A DNA stretch of 64,000 nt, taken from NCBI GenBank assembly GCA_963930655.1, contig OZ005606.1, forward strand, positions 18,826,001 through 18,890,000, given 5' to 3'. The first letter of the stretch is position 1. Each line of letters begins with the position of its first letter. The notes beneath the pieces were generated by a model. The model saw only the letters and a list, made by a program, of their open reading frames with translations, searched no databases and was not told the DNA's origin. Positions 34,597 to 46,270 of this stretch are shown here, one piece after another. The position numbers were made by a program, and so were the translations under genes. The stretch comes from Myrica gale. Lineage: Eukaryota; Streptophyta; Magnoliopsida; Fagales; Myricaceae.

Positions 34597-35143
34597 ATAG
34601 TTAAAAGTGGATTTTATCCGCTGTGATACTGATATGAACTCCTTTTTGACAATTTGTTTTGTCTCCAATATCCTTAGGTGACTATATAAATAGCCTTAAT
34701 ATCAAATTAATTTTTCTAGTTCATGTTAGATGTACATGCAATTTTTTTTATATAAATTCTAATAATTTTACTAATCTCAATAGAATCTATGTTACTTTCC
34801 ATAAAAAAAATATTTCAAACAAAAACATTTTTTTGCTAATCCCTAACTTGTGTCTGGACGGGCAAAAAATATATTGTGGTGATTTTTTTTGGACGTAGTG
34901 TGAATTCTCTATGGATGGGTAAAAAAGTTGGAGTCTATAAAAAGTATTAAAGTTTGTGAAAAAAAGTTATTAAAATTTGTAAAAAGATATGAGAGTTAGT
35001 GAGAAGTGATTGTGAAAAAAATTTTATTGTAAAAGATCATGCATCTTCCTAATTTCATGAATACAACCCTAATTCATAGACCAAATTTTAAAACTTTATT
35101 TTGAGACAAACATATAATAAGATGTGAAGATGTGAATTTAATT
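34597..35143. other. Non-coding stretch
   Basis: AT-rich. The part at 34930-35030 (GTGAAAAAAAGTTATTAAAA, GAGAGTTAGTGAGAAGTG) looks like a further decayed piece of the MITE family. Confidence 0.3.
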
Positions 35144-35154
35144 AGCTTTTTCTA

Positions 35155-36050
35155 TCTTTTTCTTTTTTAATGAAAACGACTAATTTTATATATTGAAATC
35201 ATAACGAAAATTATAACCTAGAAAAACGATAAGGACCAAAAGGGTCAGCGGCGAGTTAAGGAGCCCGAAGGCTATAATGAAGGATACAAGGTCCCCACTA
35301 GTGGCGGGCACGAAGCTCGAAGCGAGAGGACATGAGGGTCCTTAAAAAATACGGGAAACCCATGGAAAATAAACCCGAAAGTTCATTGAAAGAAAAAAAA
35401 AACCACCGCACAAGGCAGTGGCAAAGAGGCTAATCATGCAAATTCAGCTATAATTACAAACAACAATAGATAAACACACAAAAAAACTCAAACATGCCTT
35501 AAACAAAGAGGCAAGCCCAAAGGGACAAAAGCTTAACATAGGTCACGAAAAGATTTGTGATAACTCTGGCCAGAGCTTGACAAAAGAAGTTGGCGGTGGA
35601 GGTGGCGCGTGGTGGTGGTCGGAAGAGATCCACAGTATAAAAAAGGGAGGACAGAAGCTACATGGGCCAGTCTTGGGAAGTGAGGCAGGTGATGGGAGGT
35701 GGAGGAGGTTGTACACGCGGCCATTATCTACGCAGTCGTTGTGCATAGGAGATTAAGGGCTCCGTAGATCGTGGCCTGTTGAGACCACCCATGAGGCAAG
35801 TGCCTGATGAAATGGAGCCAGAAGCCACCGGTAGCGACTTTGAAGCCACTTGCAAAGAACAAAAAAAAAATCAATAACAGCTAATCAAACCAGAGAGAAT
35901 GAGATGGAAGAGGGAAGAGAGAGGAGGGGAAAAGAAAAATGAAGAATGAAAAAGGAGGAGGGGCTCCCTCATCCGACGGTAGCAGTCTTTCAAGTAGCAG
36001 AGAGAGTTCTAGTTTAGAGAGAGGTTTAGAGGGAAGGTCCGCGTGTGCTC
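35155..36050 (-). mobile_element. Short non-LTR retroelement (~0.9 kb) with 11 bp target duplication
   Basis: Perfect 11 bp direct repeats AGCTTTTTCTA lie at 35144-35154 and 36051-36061. Read on the minus strand the insert begins GAGCACACGCGGACC, passes a CT-rich leader, and ends with an A-rich tail (35155-35170). This is the structure of a full retrotransposition event. No reverse transcriptase or ORF1 domain was recognised. It is either an internally deleted LINE that kept its leader and 3' end, or an RNA-derived parasite of a LINE. Confidence 0.7.
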
Positions 36051-36061
36051 AGCTTTTTCTA

Positions 36062-37136
36062 ACTCTTGAATTGTTCTACATTGATATGAGAAAAAAAAAA
36101 ATTTGTATTAAAATCTTTGTCCAGCAACATATCTATCAAAATTTATCTATTATTATAATTTAAAAATATATTTTTCATGTACTGTTATCCTTTCAAAATT
36201 AGAAAAAATCTTACAGGTCTCAATATTTTTGTTTCTAAATCTACTTCAAAGTTCAAAGTTGGTACATTCTTAATCACTTACCAAATATAGAGCATAATTC
36301 GTATTTATGATCACTTATAATCCGTATTTATGGAAGCAGATACAGGTAAATGGACTTAAGAAGTGACATCGATCTGTATTTAAAGTGGCAAAAAGAATAA
36401 AATCCCCTAAACACCCTTTCTTCTTCAAAACTATACATGTTTTCTTTTATTTTCTTTTATTTTTTTAAAAAATAGGGAAAATAATAAAATCTTCAAAAAC
36501 ACCCTTTCTTCTTTCAAATTATACATGTTTTTTTAAAAAAAAACTTATGATTAATTCCAGCTCCCATTTTGCCCAGACGATATTGAAGCTCCCCGTTTAA
36601 AAGAAGTCAAGGTCGAAAGTAGTAAATAAATACGGTTGGGAGGAGTTTATTCCGCAAACAAATTAAGACTACCATTACTTGTGCATTAGTAGTTACCTAA
36701 TTTTTCCAGCCTGTCGTCGCCACACCCTGCAACAAACTCTTTAGATTTTGAGTTTAATTTATTACTATATATCTATTTTTTTTCCTTTTTCATCAACCAT
36801 TTACTAATGTAAGTTATTCAAATAGTTTCTTTTTATGGATCGGACCTTTTTGTTTCACCTTTTTTAACCCAATTGATTAAAAGAGGAGGCAATTGGAGAT
36901 ATCATCAAATACCAGCATACAAAAGATAATTTAAGTAATTACCAAAAAAAAAAAAGCCTTGGCTAGGGTCATCGATTTTTATGGTCCGTCTTTTGTGTTC
37001 CCCATCTTACAGTTAACTACTAACGAACCTAACGAACCTCAAGCCTAAATTGAGACCAGAGGCTGAGTGCCACTTGTTTGTAGATTTGCACCTACTCATC
37101 CAACCTGAAATTTTGCCCCAATTGTGAAGCAAGTTA
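36062..37136. other. Non-coding stretch with a short local duplication
   Basis: AAACACCCTTTCTTCTT...TATACATGTTTT occurs twice (36409 and ~36499), about 90 bp apart. No gene recognised. Confidence 0.4.
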
Positions 37137-37141
37137 GATGA

Positions 37142-38233
37142 TGTTAATGTTATTGATAGATTCTGTTTCAAAATTTGAATTATTTAGATAAGAGTCTGTT
37201 TTAAGTGTTCAAGATATCTCCTAAGAAGATTAGGATTGAAAAACGTTTGAATTACAAAGATTATAATTGGAAAACATTTGAATCACGAAGATAAAGATGA
37301 AGGACATTCGAATTTTGAAAGAGGAGTCCAAATTCGCGAAATGTGATCCGTTCCTAAAATTTCTCAACTATATCTCCGGAATAGGATCTTCGCCTGAGCT
37401 TTGTCCTATCTTGGCTCTAGCGAAATTGTCACCTTTTCATACAGTGTATTTCACCCTATCATGGCTCGAGCGACATTGCACTTTTTCATACATCGTATTT
37501 CGCCCTAGCTTTGCCCTAGCTTAGCTGGAGCTAAAATTCTAGATTTCAAATTTCTTTATCCTTTTCTACTTAAATCGTGAGAAAAACGTCCAAACTCTTC
37601 ACCCAAGTTATTTTCATCATTCCTTGGAGTTTTATGCTTGAAAGAAAAATTCTTTGAGACCTTTGCACCTAAAATGTTTATATTTCTCTCTCCTACATCA
37701 ATCACCCCAATCACCATTGAAACCAACATCATGTGAAAAGCCTTCAGAGAGCTTAAGGAGATTGGCAGCCGGAGTTACCGGTGTTGAAGAGATTTACAAG
37801 AGGAACCTCAGAAGGCTGAGTGTTAACCGCATGGGAGCGGGTCTAGGTTGGATTACCTATATTATTATTTCGGGGTTGTCATGGTCAAGCAATTGGATGT
37901 TGCCTGTGTCTGAGTCACCGGTGTAAGGTTTATCTTCTAGTGAATTTTTTTGTGGCTGCTAGCCCGGAGTGATTTTTTCCTTTGATAAGGTTTTCCACTT
38001 CGTCATCAAATCTCTTTGTCTTGGCGTGTGATTGATTTATTATTTCTTATTGATATTTTTCTTTGATATTTGTTTTAATATTCCGCTGCATATTTGTTGA
38101 TTGTTAAATTCTTTTCAGATCTAGATGAGACTCTTTTAGGACTTGTTCTAAATTTGTCTATTCATATAAAAAGAAAGTATCAACACCTATTCACCCCCTC
38201 TAGGTGTTCTTTAGGATCTAAACAGATTTTTCA
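37142..38233 (+). repeat. 5' LTR (LTR1)
   Basis: About 1.09 kb with TG...CA ends. It contains tandem sub-repeats with the words CTCGAGCGA and CACTTTTTCATACA near 37400-37500, shared by the other LTRs. Confidence 0.85.
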
Positions 38234-38425
38234 ATTGGTAATCAGAGTCTGATCTCGTTCGTTGACCCTACGTCTAGATGAGACTCTTTTAGGACTTGTT
38301 CTAAATTTGTCTATTCATATAAAAAGAAAGTATCGACACCTATTCACCCCCTCTAGGTGTTCTTTAGGATCTAAATAGATTTTTCAATTGGTAATCAGAG
38401 CCTGATCTCGTTCGTTGACCCTACG
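38121..38425 (+). repeat. Tandem duplication of the LTR end and primer-binding site
   Basis: Two ~153 bp units (38121-38272 and 38273-38425) differ at only a few positions. Each holds the last ~110 bp of the LTR and a primer-binding site TGGTAATCAGAG (38236-38247 and 38389-38400). This resembles the initiator methionine tRNA site TGGTATCAGAG with one extra A. Confidence 0.85.
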
Positions 38426-38430
38426 TCTAG

Positions 38431-40145
38431 ATGTATCACAGTTAATCTTTGTTTGTGCCTCCATATTTCGATGGAAGCAATTATGCCTATTAGAAAGTTC
38501 GTATGATAGCTTTTCTAAAATCAGTGGATGAGCATGTTTAGATTTCTTGTAGTAAAGGATGGAAAATTTCATCCACTAATGATGTTCCCAAAGACAGTAG
38601 CACTTGGTCCAAAGAAGAAGTAAGTAAAAGTAATTTTAATAGTATATGACTACATGCTATATTTATGGCTATTTCTCCTAAAGAAGTTAAACCTATTTCT
38701 ATATGTGAAATAGCTCATGATGCTTGGAATATTTTGGAGACAACACATGAAGGTACATATATAGTGAAGAGTTCAAAACTTCAAATGTTGATGACAAGAT
38801 TCGAAGAAATCCGCATGAAGGATGATGAGACGTTTGATGAATTTTACGCAAAATTTAATGATATTGTAAATTCATCGTTTATGTTAGGTAAAAGCATTCC
38901 AGAATATAGAGTTGTGAGAAAGGTCATGAGATCTCTTCCTAAAAGATTCAGAGCTAAAGTTACAGACATAGAGGAAAGCAGAAATCTTTCCATAGTCAAT
39001 ATTGAAGAACTTGTCGGTTCTTTACGAACTTATGAGTTGACTCTACCTCAATAGAAAAAGAAATTCATTGCTCTCAAATCAACAAAAAGTAAGGTAGAAT
39101 CAGATTCTGAGGATGATGATGAACAGTTTGATCTTTTTGTTAAATATTTCAGAAAACTGTTCAAATCCAGAGATATTCAAGGAAAATTCAACAAGGGTGC
39201 TGAAAAGACTCAGGGAAGCTCCATCGGTTATATAAAAGAGATAAGAGACAAACATGAATTGAAAGCTCAATATTTTGAATGTCAAGGATTTGGACATGTT
39301 CGGCCATAAATGCAACGTTGAGTGATGTTGAATCAAGTTCAAATAGTGATAGAAAATATTTATCATCAGACAAAAAGGTAAATTTTGTGTCTCTTGTATC
39401 TTCTATTGACAGTTGTGATTTACAAGAGACATCAAAGGATGAGTCTGAGGCTGAAGAAAGCTTATAAGAGGCTTATAACCAGCTATTTACGGAAAGTCTA
39501 GAATTGCACAAGGTAAACAAAGCAACTCTTTCGAATTTTCACAAGGTTCAGCTTGAGAAGGACAATCTCATTGCCGAACTTGAGAAAGTAAAAAAGAAGA
39601 ATGCAGCACTTGAGGATGATGTCAAGAAAGAAACTTGACCACATACTGAATATTGGAGTTCCTGCTAGAAATAGAAGAGGATTGGGCTTTGACGAGTCAA
39701 CTATCGCTTCATCCTCAAAGACAGTGTTTGTTTATGCATCTTTGCCAATTAAGCAAGCAAAAGTTATTCCGTCTTAAAAACAGGTAAGTAAAGATAAACA
39801 ACGCATGATTTCTCAATCTATCAATACTAATTCTCATGTTATTCTACCAAGAGCACAACTTTCGCGAAAATTTGTTTCTACTTGTCATTTTTGTGGTAAG
39901 TTAGGGCATATTAGACCTAATTGTTTTAAATTGAGAAAGCAACAGCACACGCATGCTAACCCTTTCTGCAACAAAGAACATTTGGATCTTATGAATCAAG
40001 CCAGAACTCTTACTGAGCATACAAAGTTAATTAATGAAAAACTTGAGTATCTAACTAAACGTACTTTCACTAAAAAGATTTGGGTGAAAAAGGATGAATT
40101 TTCATTAGCCGACAGGAAGACTATTGGTATGTGTTATACTCCCTG
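38431..40145 (+). pseudogene. Copia gag polyprotein (UBN2 type), decayed
   Basis: The frame gives FVPPYFDGSNYAY (then a stop where the family has W), LETTHEGTYIVKSSKLQMLM, TRFEEIRMKDDETFDEFYAK, and RKVMRSLPKRFRAKV, all typical of Copia gag (UBN2). A 129-codon open frame spans 38665-39054. Further frames contain a coiled-coil-like stretch (39480-39640: KDNLIAELEKVKKK) and a zinc knuckle CHFCGKLGHIRPNC (C-x2-C-x4-H-x4-C) at about 39885-39927. In-frame stops and frameshifts break the protein at 38443, 38492, 38540, 38648, 39052, 39308 and beyond. Gag would form the virus-like particle and bind the RNA. No pol sequence follows. Confidence 0.85.
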
Positions 40146-41130
40146 AGTATTTTTGTTCTTGCATGCATAGTAGATTGCATTTATTTTTATTTGTTTATTT
40201 GTCATGATTTATGGAATTTTGTTTGATATGTTATTATTTTTCAAAAAAATAATAAAAAATTGATCTGTTATTATTTAAAAAAAAATTGTGCTTTTGTGTG
40301 TGTTTTGTTAGCACATTGGACTAATTGAATTTTTTTTGATTATCATGTATGTATTTCTTAATATTTAATCAACTTATGTCTAGATTGATATAAGATTTGA
40401 TAGTAATGCCTTATATCTCTCCTTGGTGTTAGCTAAAATGATCTTTAATTGTCTTTTGGTACAATCAATCATAGTGCACATCATTTATAATTGAATGAGA
40501 CTTTTCCGCATGTGTGAGATGTGGGGGGGAATCACAAGTGTTTGGATTCATTTACCTTAGTTTGAATTGACCCCTAACTAGATGACCTTATTTTTAGCCC
40601 CTCAAGAAAAAAAAAATATCAAAAGAAAATTAGTATTCAAAAGAGTAAATCAATCTCAATAGAAAAGAAAAAAAAAGGAACAAAGCAGAACAAAACAAAA
40701 GAGAAGAGGAAGCAAAAGAGCTTACGAGTTTAGGGGGAGCAACACTATAAGAATTCTTTGTCACTTGGTTGTTTAAAGTAAATGTTGTATATTTCACTAT
40801 TTCAATGAATTTCTTGTCTGTTTCCTATTCTTTTTACTTGGTTGTTTGAGAATTATTGTTTTATGAAACAGGTTTACTATCATAGACTCTTGAACACTCG
40901 AATCTAGTTATTTTAAGGTTGAGTCAAAAATTGTAAACATGTTCTTGTCTTGGTTATTGGCAAGGGTCCTTATAAACTTTTCGTAGCTTGATGTATAGGT
41001 TTTGTCACGGAATTGTCAAATGGGGAGTTTGTTAATGTTATTGACAAATTCCATTTAAAATTTTGAATTGTAATTTGAATTATTTAGATTATATTTTATC
41101 TCTCCTACATCAATCAACTTAAACACCATT

Positions 41131-42168
41131 TGTTAATGTTATTGACAGATTCCGTTTCAAAATTTGAATTGTAATTTAGATAAGAGTTTGTTTAAGTGTT
41201 CAAGATGTCTCCTAAGAAGATTAGGATTGAAAATCGTTTGAATTACGAAAATTAGAATTGGAAAGCATTTTAATCATGAAGATAAAGATGAACGGCGTTC
41301 GAATTTTGAAAGAGGAATTCAAATCGCAAAGTGTGATTTGCTCCTAAAATTTCTCAAGTGTATCTCCAGCATAGGATTTTTGCCTTAGCCTGGCTCGAGC
41401 GAAATTGCCACTTTTTCATACAGTATTTTTTGCCCTAACTTCGCCTTAGCTTGGCTCGAGCGAAAGTGCCACTTTTTCATACAACGTATTTCGTCCTAGC
41501 TTGGCTCGAGCTAAAATTCCAGATTTCAAATCTCTTATCCTTTTCTATTTAAACCGTGAGAAAAATGTTCAATCTCTTTACCCAAGTTATTTCCTTCCTT
41601 CCTTGGCGTCCTATGCTTGAGAGAAATATTCTTTGAGACCTTTGCACCTAAAGTGTTTATATTTTCTCTCTCCTACATCAATCACCTCAATCACCATTGA
41701 AACCAACCTCTTGTGAGAAGCCTTCAGAGAGCTTAAGGAGATTGGCAGCCGGAGTTACTGGTATTGAAGAAATTTATAAGAAGAACATCAGTTGGCTGAG
41801 GGTCAACCGCAAGGGAGCGGGTCTAGGTTGGATTACCTAGATTATTACTTCGTGGTTTTCAGAGTCAAGCAACTTGATGTTCCCCATGTATGAGTCACCG
41901 GAGTAAGGTTTATCTTCTAGTGAACTTTTGGTCGTTGCTAGCCCGATGTGGTTTTTTTTCATTTGATAAGATTTTTCACTTCATCATCAAATCTCTTGTC
42001 TTGGCGTGTGATTGATTTATTATTTTTTATTGATATTTTTCTTTGATATATATTAAATAGTTTTCATATCTAGATGAGATTCTTTTAGGACTTGTTCTAA
42101 ATCTGTCTATTCATAGAAAAAGAAAGTATCAACACCTATTCACCCCCCCTCTAGGTGTTCTTTAGGGT
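41131..42168 (+). repeat. Internal LTR (LTR2)
   Basis: Begins TGTTAATGTTATTGACAG and runs to CTAGGTGTTCTTTAGGGT, where it fuses to ACTTGGTTGTTTGTGAATTA of the internal 3' region. A preceding 100 bp piece (41030-41130) repeats the LTR start. Confidence 0.8.
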
Positions 42169-42361
42169 ACTTGGTTGTTTGTGAATTATTGTTTCAGGAA
42201 ACAAGTATACTTTCATAGACTCTTGAACACTTGTGTCTAGTTATTTTAAAGTTGAGTCAAAAATTGTAAACATGTTCTTGTTTTGGTGATTGGCAAGGGT
42301 CTTTATCAACTTTTCCTAGCTTGATGTATAGGTTTTATCAACAATTGTCAAATGAGGAGTT

Positions 42362-43416
42362 TGTTAATTTTATTGATAGATTCCGTTTCAAAATTTGAAT
42401 TGTAATTTAAATTATATAGATAAGAGTTTGTTTTAAGTGTTCAAGATGTCTCTTAAGAAGATTAGGACTGAAAAACATTTAAATTACAAAGATTAGAATT
42501 GGAAAACATTTGAATCACGAAGATAAAGATGAAGGGCGTTCGAATTTTGAAAGAAGAGTTCAAATTCGCGAAGTGTGATCCGTTCCTAAAATTTCTCAAT
42601 TGTATCTCCTGAATAGGATCTTCGCATGAGTTTCGCCCTAGCTTGGCTCGAGCGAAATTGCCAGCTTTTCATAAAGCGTATTTCGCCATAGCTTCGCTCT
42701 AGCATGGCTCAAGCTAAAATTCCAAATTTCAAATTTCCTTATTTTTTTTCTATTTAAACCATGAGGAAAACATCCAAACTCTTCACCCAAATTATTTTCA
42801 TCATTCCTTGGAGTCTTATGCTTGAAAGACAAATTCTTTGAGACCTTTACACCTAAAATGTTTATATTTTCTCTCTCCTACATCAATCACCCCAATCACC
42901 ATTGAAACCAACATCATGTGAGAAGCCTTCAGAGAGCTTAAGGAGATTGGCCGCCGGAGTTACCGGTGTTGAAGAGATTTACAAGAAGAAACTTAGAAGG
43001 CTAAGTGTTAACCGCATGGGAGCGGGTCTAGGTTGGATTAGCTATATTATTACTTCGGGGTTGTCAGGGTGAAACAACTCGATGTTGTCCGTGTCTGAGT
43101 CACCAGTGTAAGGTTTATCTTCTAGTGAATTTTTAGTGGCTGCTTGCCCGGAGTAGTTTTTTTCTTTGATAAGGTTTTCCACTTCGTCATCAAATCTCTT
43201 GTGTTTGCTTGTGATTGATTTATTATTTCTGATTTATATTTTTCTTTGATATTTATTTTAATATTCCGCTGCATATTTGTTGATTGTTAAATTCTTTTCA
43301 GATCTAGATGATATTCTTTTAGGACTTGTTCTAAATTTGTATATTCATAAAAAAGAAAGCGGCAACAGCTATTCACCCCCCTCTAGGTGTTATTTAGGGT
43401 CTAAACAGATTTTTCA
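42362..43416 (+). repeat. 3' LTR (LTR3)
   Basis: TGTTAATTTTATTGATAGAT to GATTTTTCA, preceded by the same internal segment (TCAAATGAGGAGTT) that precedes the LTR start at 41030 (TCAAATGGGGAGTT). This purine-rich segment probably serves as the polypurine tract. Confidence 0.85.
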
Positions 43417-43421
43417 TATGA

Positions 43422-45242
43422 AAATTCCTAGAGTTTATAAGATAATCTATTGTATACATTCCTCAAAATCTTATTGTCTGTTTTCAATTTTAATGGCTTA
43501 AATCTTCTCATATATATTGTTCACCTATAAGTATTAGGTGTTGGGGAAAAATCACTTTGAGCCTATGAACTACAATATTAATATCATTTTGGAAGGTCCA
43601 AATTATTAAATTTGTCACATTGAGTCTTAAACTATGAAAATTTAGCAATATAAGTCTTTCGATTATATTTTACTGTCAAAATCATATCACATGGTCTATT
43701 TTTCACACATTTCAGCTGGCATATCTAATTCAAGGCCACAAGAAAATGAATTTTTGTTATTCAAAGACTCAGTGAGATTAATTTAGTAGTTAAACGCCTG
43801 AACATTAATCCCGTGATTAAGAGTGCTAAAAATGTTCACACTAGTAGTTTTCTCTTATTTCAAATCCCGGTAATTTACACAGAAGAGATAGTCTTTATAG
43901 TTTGCAACTAATCGTATATATTGATAGCTTAAAAAAAAGTCGTAGATATTGATTAATCTGGATTCACTTTATACCAAACTTGCTTTTCGTGTGGAAGAGT
44001 TACGTTTTCAATGTGTCTTAAATTTCTTGATCATAATTTCTGGTTGGTATGAATCAAATTAATGGTTGATGGAAAGTGAAAACTGTGTTTAAAAGCTTTG
44101 AAGTTTTTCTCTAGACACTTTGTCAGTACCCCATCATACAATATTGACTTGTATATAATCAGTTCCCTCTTGGATTTACACGTGTTTATTGACTTTCAAT
44201 AGATGTAAATGACCCTGACCTTAGGTTGTGAGATAAGTTCCTTGTTCTTGACTAAGTTTGGCTAACAGCAATTGCTTCACCCTCTGCTAAGTAAATGACC
44301 CTGACATTAGGTTGTGAGATAAGTTCCTTGTTCTTGACTAAGTTTGGCTAACAGCAATTGCTTCACCCTCTGGTAAGTAAATATATGTGTGAAAATTTTG
44401 CAACAGTAGAAGATAGATTATTAACCACACCAATAAAGCTATTACAACCATGCATGTTGCCACTTGGCGTGCCACTTGCTTTGCTACTATTTATTATGAT
44501 AGATTTTTTACTTTATTATTAAGGTCTATTTGGATTATATTCTTAATATGAATCATATTAGATAGTCCAATTCGAAAAGAAGTTAAAAAAATTATGTAGG
44601 TCTCATAATATTTATATGTTGTTAGTTATCTATTAGAATTTCAGTCCTCACTTCTTTAAGAGAAAATAGAGAAAACACAACTCAGACAAGTAGTTAAATT
44701 GATACCATATTAGATAAATGATAATCTTTAGAGTTATTAAAGTTTAGTAATTGGTGTCAAGTTTAATAGTTGAGATTTTACTGAATCTGCATTAATATCA
44801 TTTTCAATATGGAGTGAAAATAATAAATGCCAGAATAATAAGTACTATATTTAGTTCGTCACGTGACAAACTAATGCAGCTAATCCAGAAAAATCTCATA
44901 CATTTAGTTTAAAGATAGTATTTTAAATTTAAAGCATCTACTTCTTCTAGCATATCTTAGAAATTTCAAAGAATCTTCGTTCTTATATATTAATTATTAT
45001 ATAAAATTAGATTGTCTATTTCATAACTTCACATCTCATAATTATTATAATCATGTGATGTGATATATATTAATTAATTCTCAAAAAATATGGTAAGATA
45101 TCGCAAATTGATGCAATAAAATATTAACCAAATGGAATCAACTGAATTGCATTATCTCGATTCACACCTATACAGTTCAATTTTCATAAACCTATTATTT
45201 GTAGTACTAAATTCTAATATATTAATTAATTTAATTCCAAGC
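43422..45242. other. Non-coding stretch between LTR copies
   Basis: Contains a MULE-arm-like fragment near 43540-43690 (CTTTGAGCCTATGAACTAC) and the 86 bp tandem duplication listed separately. No gene recognised. Confidence 0.4.
44205..44376. repeat. Recent 86 bp tandem duplication
   Basis: 44205-44290 and 44291-44376 are nearly identical (GTAAATGACCCTGAC(C/A)TTAGG ... CTTCACCCTCTG), differing at about two positions. Confidence 0.9.
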
Positions 45243-45247
45243 TAAAG

Positions 45248-46265
45248 TGTTAATGTTTTGAATATTGGTAAGATTTCGTGTTAATTTTAAGTTGAGTTAT
45301 TTTTTTGAATTAGTGTTGTTTAAAGTATTCAAGAGGATAAGAGTCATTCAAATTTGAAAAGAGAGGAGGATATCTTTCAAGAGGATAAACTTTCAAATTT
45401 GAAGAAGATAAAGTTGAAGAGTGTTTAAAATTTGAAGAAGAAGTTCAAATTCATGGACCAGGATCCATTCCTAAAATCTCTCACAATTATCTCCGGAATC
45501 ATTTCGCCCAAGTCTCACAATACCTTTGCTCGAGCTAAATTCCTAGATTTTTATACAGTGAGTTTCGTCGCTCAAGTGAAATCTACTGATTTCAAATTTT
45601 CTTATCTTTTTCTATTTAAACCGTGAGACATTCGTCCAAGATGGTCACCCAAGTTATTTGCTTCATTCCTTGGCGTCTTATGCTTGAGAGAAATATTCTT
45701 TGAGACCTTTGCACGTAGAGTGTCTATATTTTCTCTCTCCTATATCAATCACCTCAATCACCATTGAAACCAATCTCTTGTGAGAAGCCTTCAGAGAGCT
45801 TAAGGAGATTGGCAGCCGGAGTTACCGGTATTGAAGAGATTTACAAGAAGAACCTCAGAAAGCTGAGGGTTAACCGCAAGGGAGCGAGTCTAGGTTGGAT
45901 TACCTAAATTATTACTTCGGGGTTTTCAGCTTCAAGCAACTGGATGTTGCCCGTGTATGAGTCATCGGTGTAAGTTTTATCTTCTAGTGAATTTTTGGTG
46001 GCTGCTAGCCCTGAGTGGTTTTTCCTTTGATAAGGTTTTCTACTTCGTCATCAAATCTCGTGTCTTAGCGTGTAATTGATTTATTATTTCTGATTGGTAT
46101 TTTCTTTGATATTTGTTTTAATATTCCGCTGCATATTTGTTGTTTATTAAATACTTTTCACATCTAGATGAGATTCTTTTAGAACTTGTTCTAAATTTGT
46201 CTATTCATATAAAAAGAAATTATTCACCCCTCTAGGTGTTTTTTAGGGTCTAAAGAGATTTTTCG
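45248..46265 (+). mobile_element. Solo LTR of the same Copia family
   Basis: TGTTAATGTTTTGAATATTG to GAGATTTTTCG is a diverged copy of the LTRs at 37142-43416: it shares GCCTTCAGAGAGCTTAAGG and CTAGGTGTT. Exact TAAAG repeats flank at 45243-45247 and 46266-46270. A lone LTR with intact target duplication marks LTR-LTR recombination. Confidence 0.9.
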
Positions 46266-46270
46266 TAAAG

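Larger units (their letters stand above)
37142..43416 (+). mobile_element. Rearranged Copia LTR retrotransposon (6.3 kb, three LTRs)
   Basis: Order: LTR1 (37142-38233), primer site, decayed gag (38431-40145), non-coding 3' part, LTR fragment (41030-41130), LTR2 (41131-42168, missing its last ~20 bp), repeated 3' internal segment (42169-42361), LTR3 (42362-43416). LTRs begin TGTTAAT and end GATTTTTCA. The outer flanks GATGA (37137-37141) and TATGA (43417-43421) match at 4 of 5, so LTR1 and LTR3 are the original outer pair. No protease, integrase, reverse transcriptase or RNase H was found: the element is non-autonomous. Confidence 0.85.
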
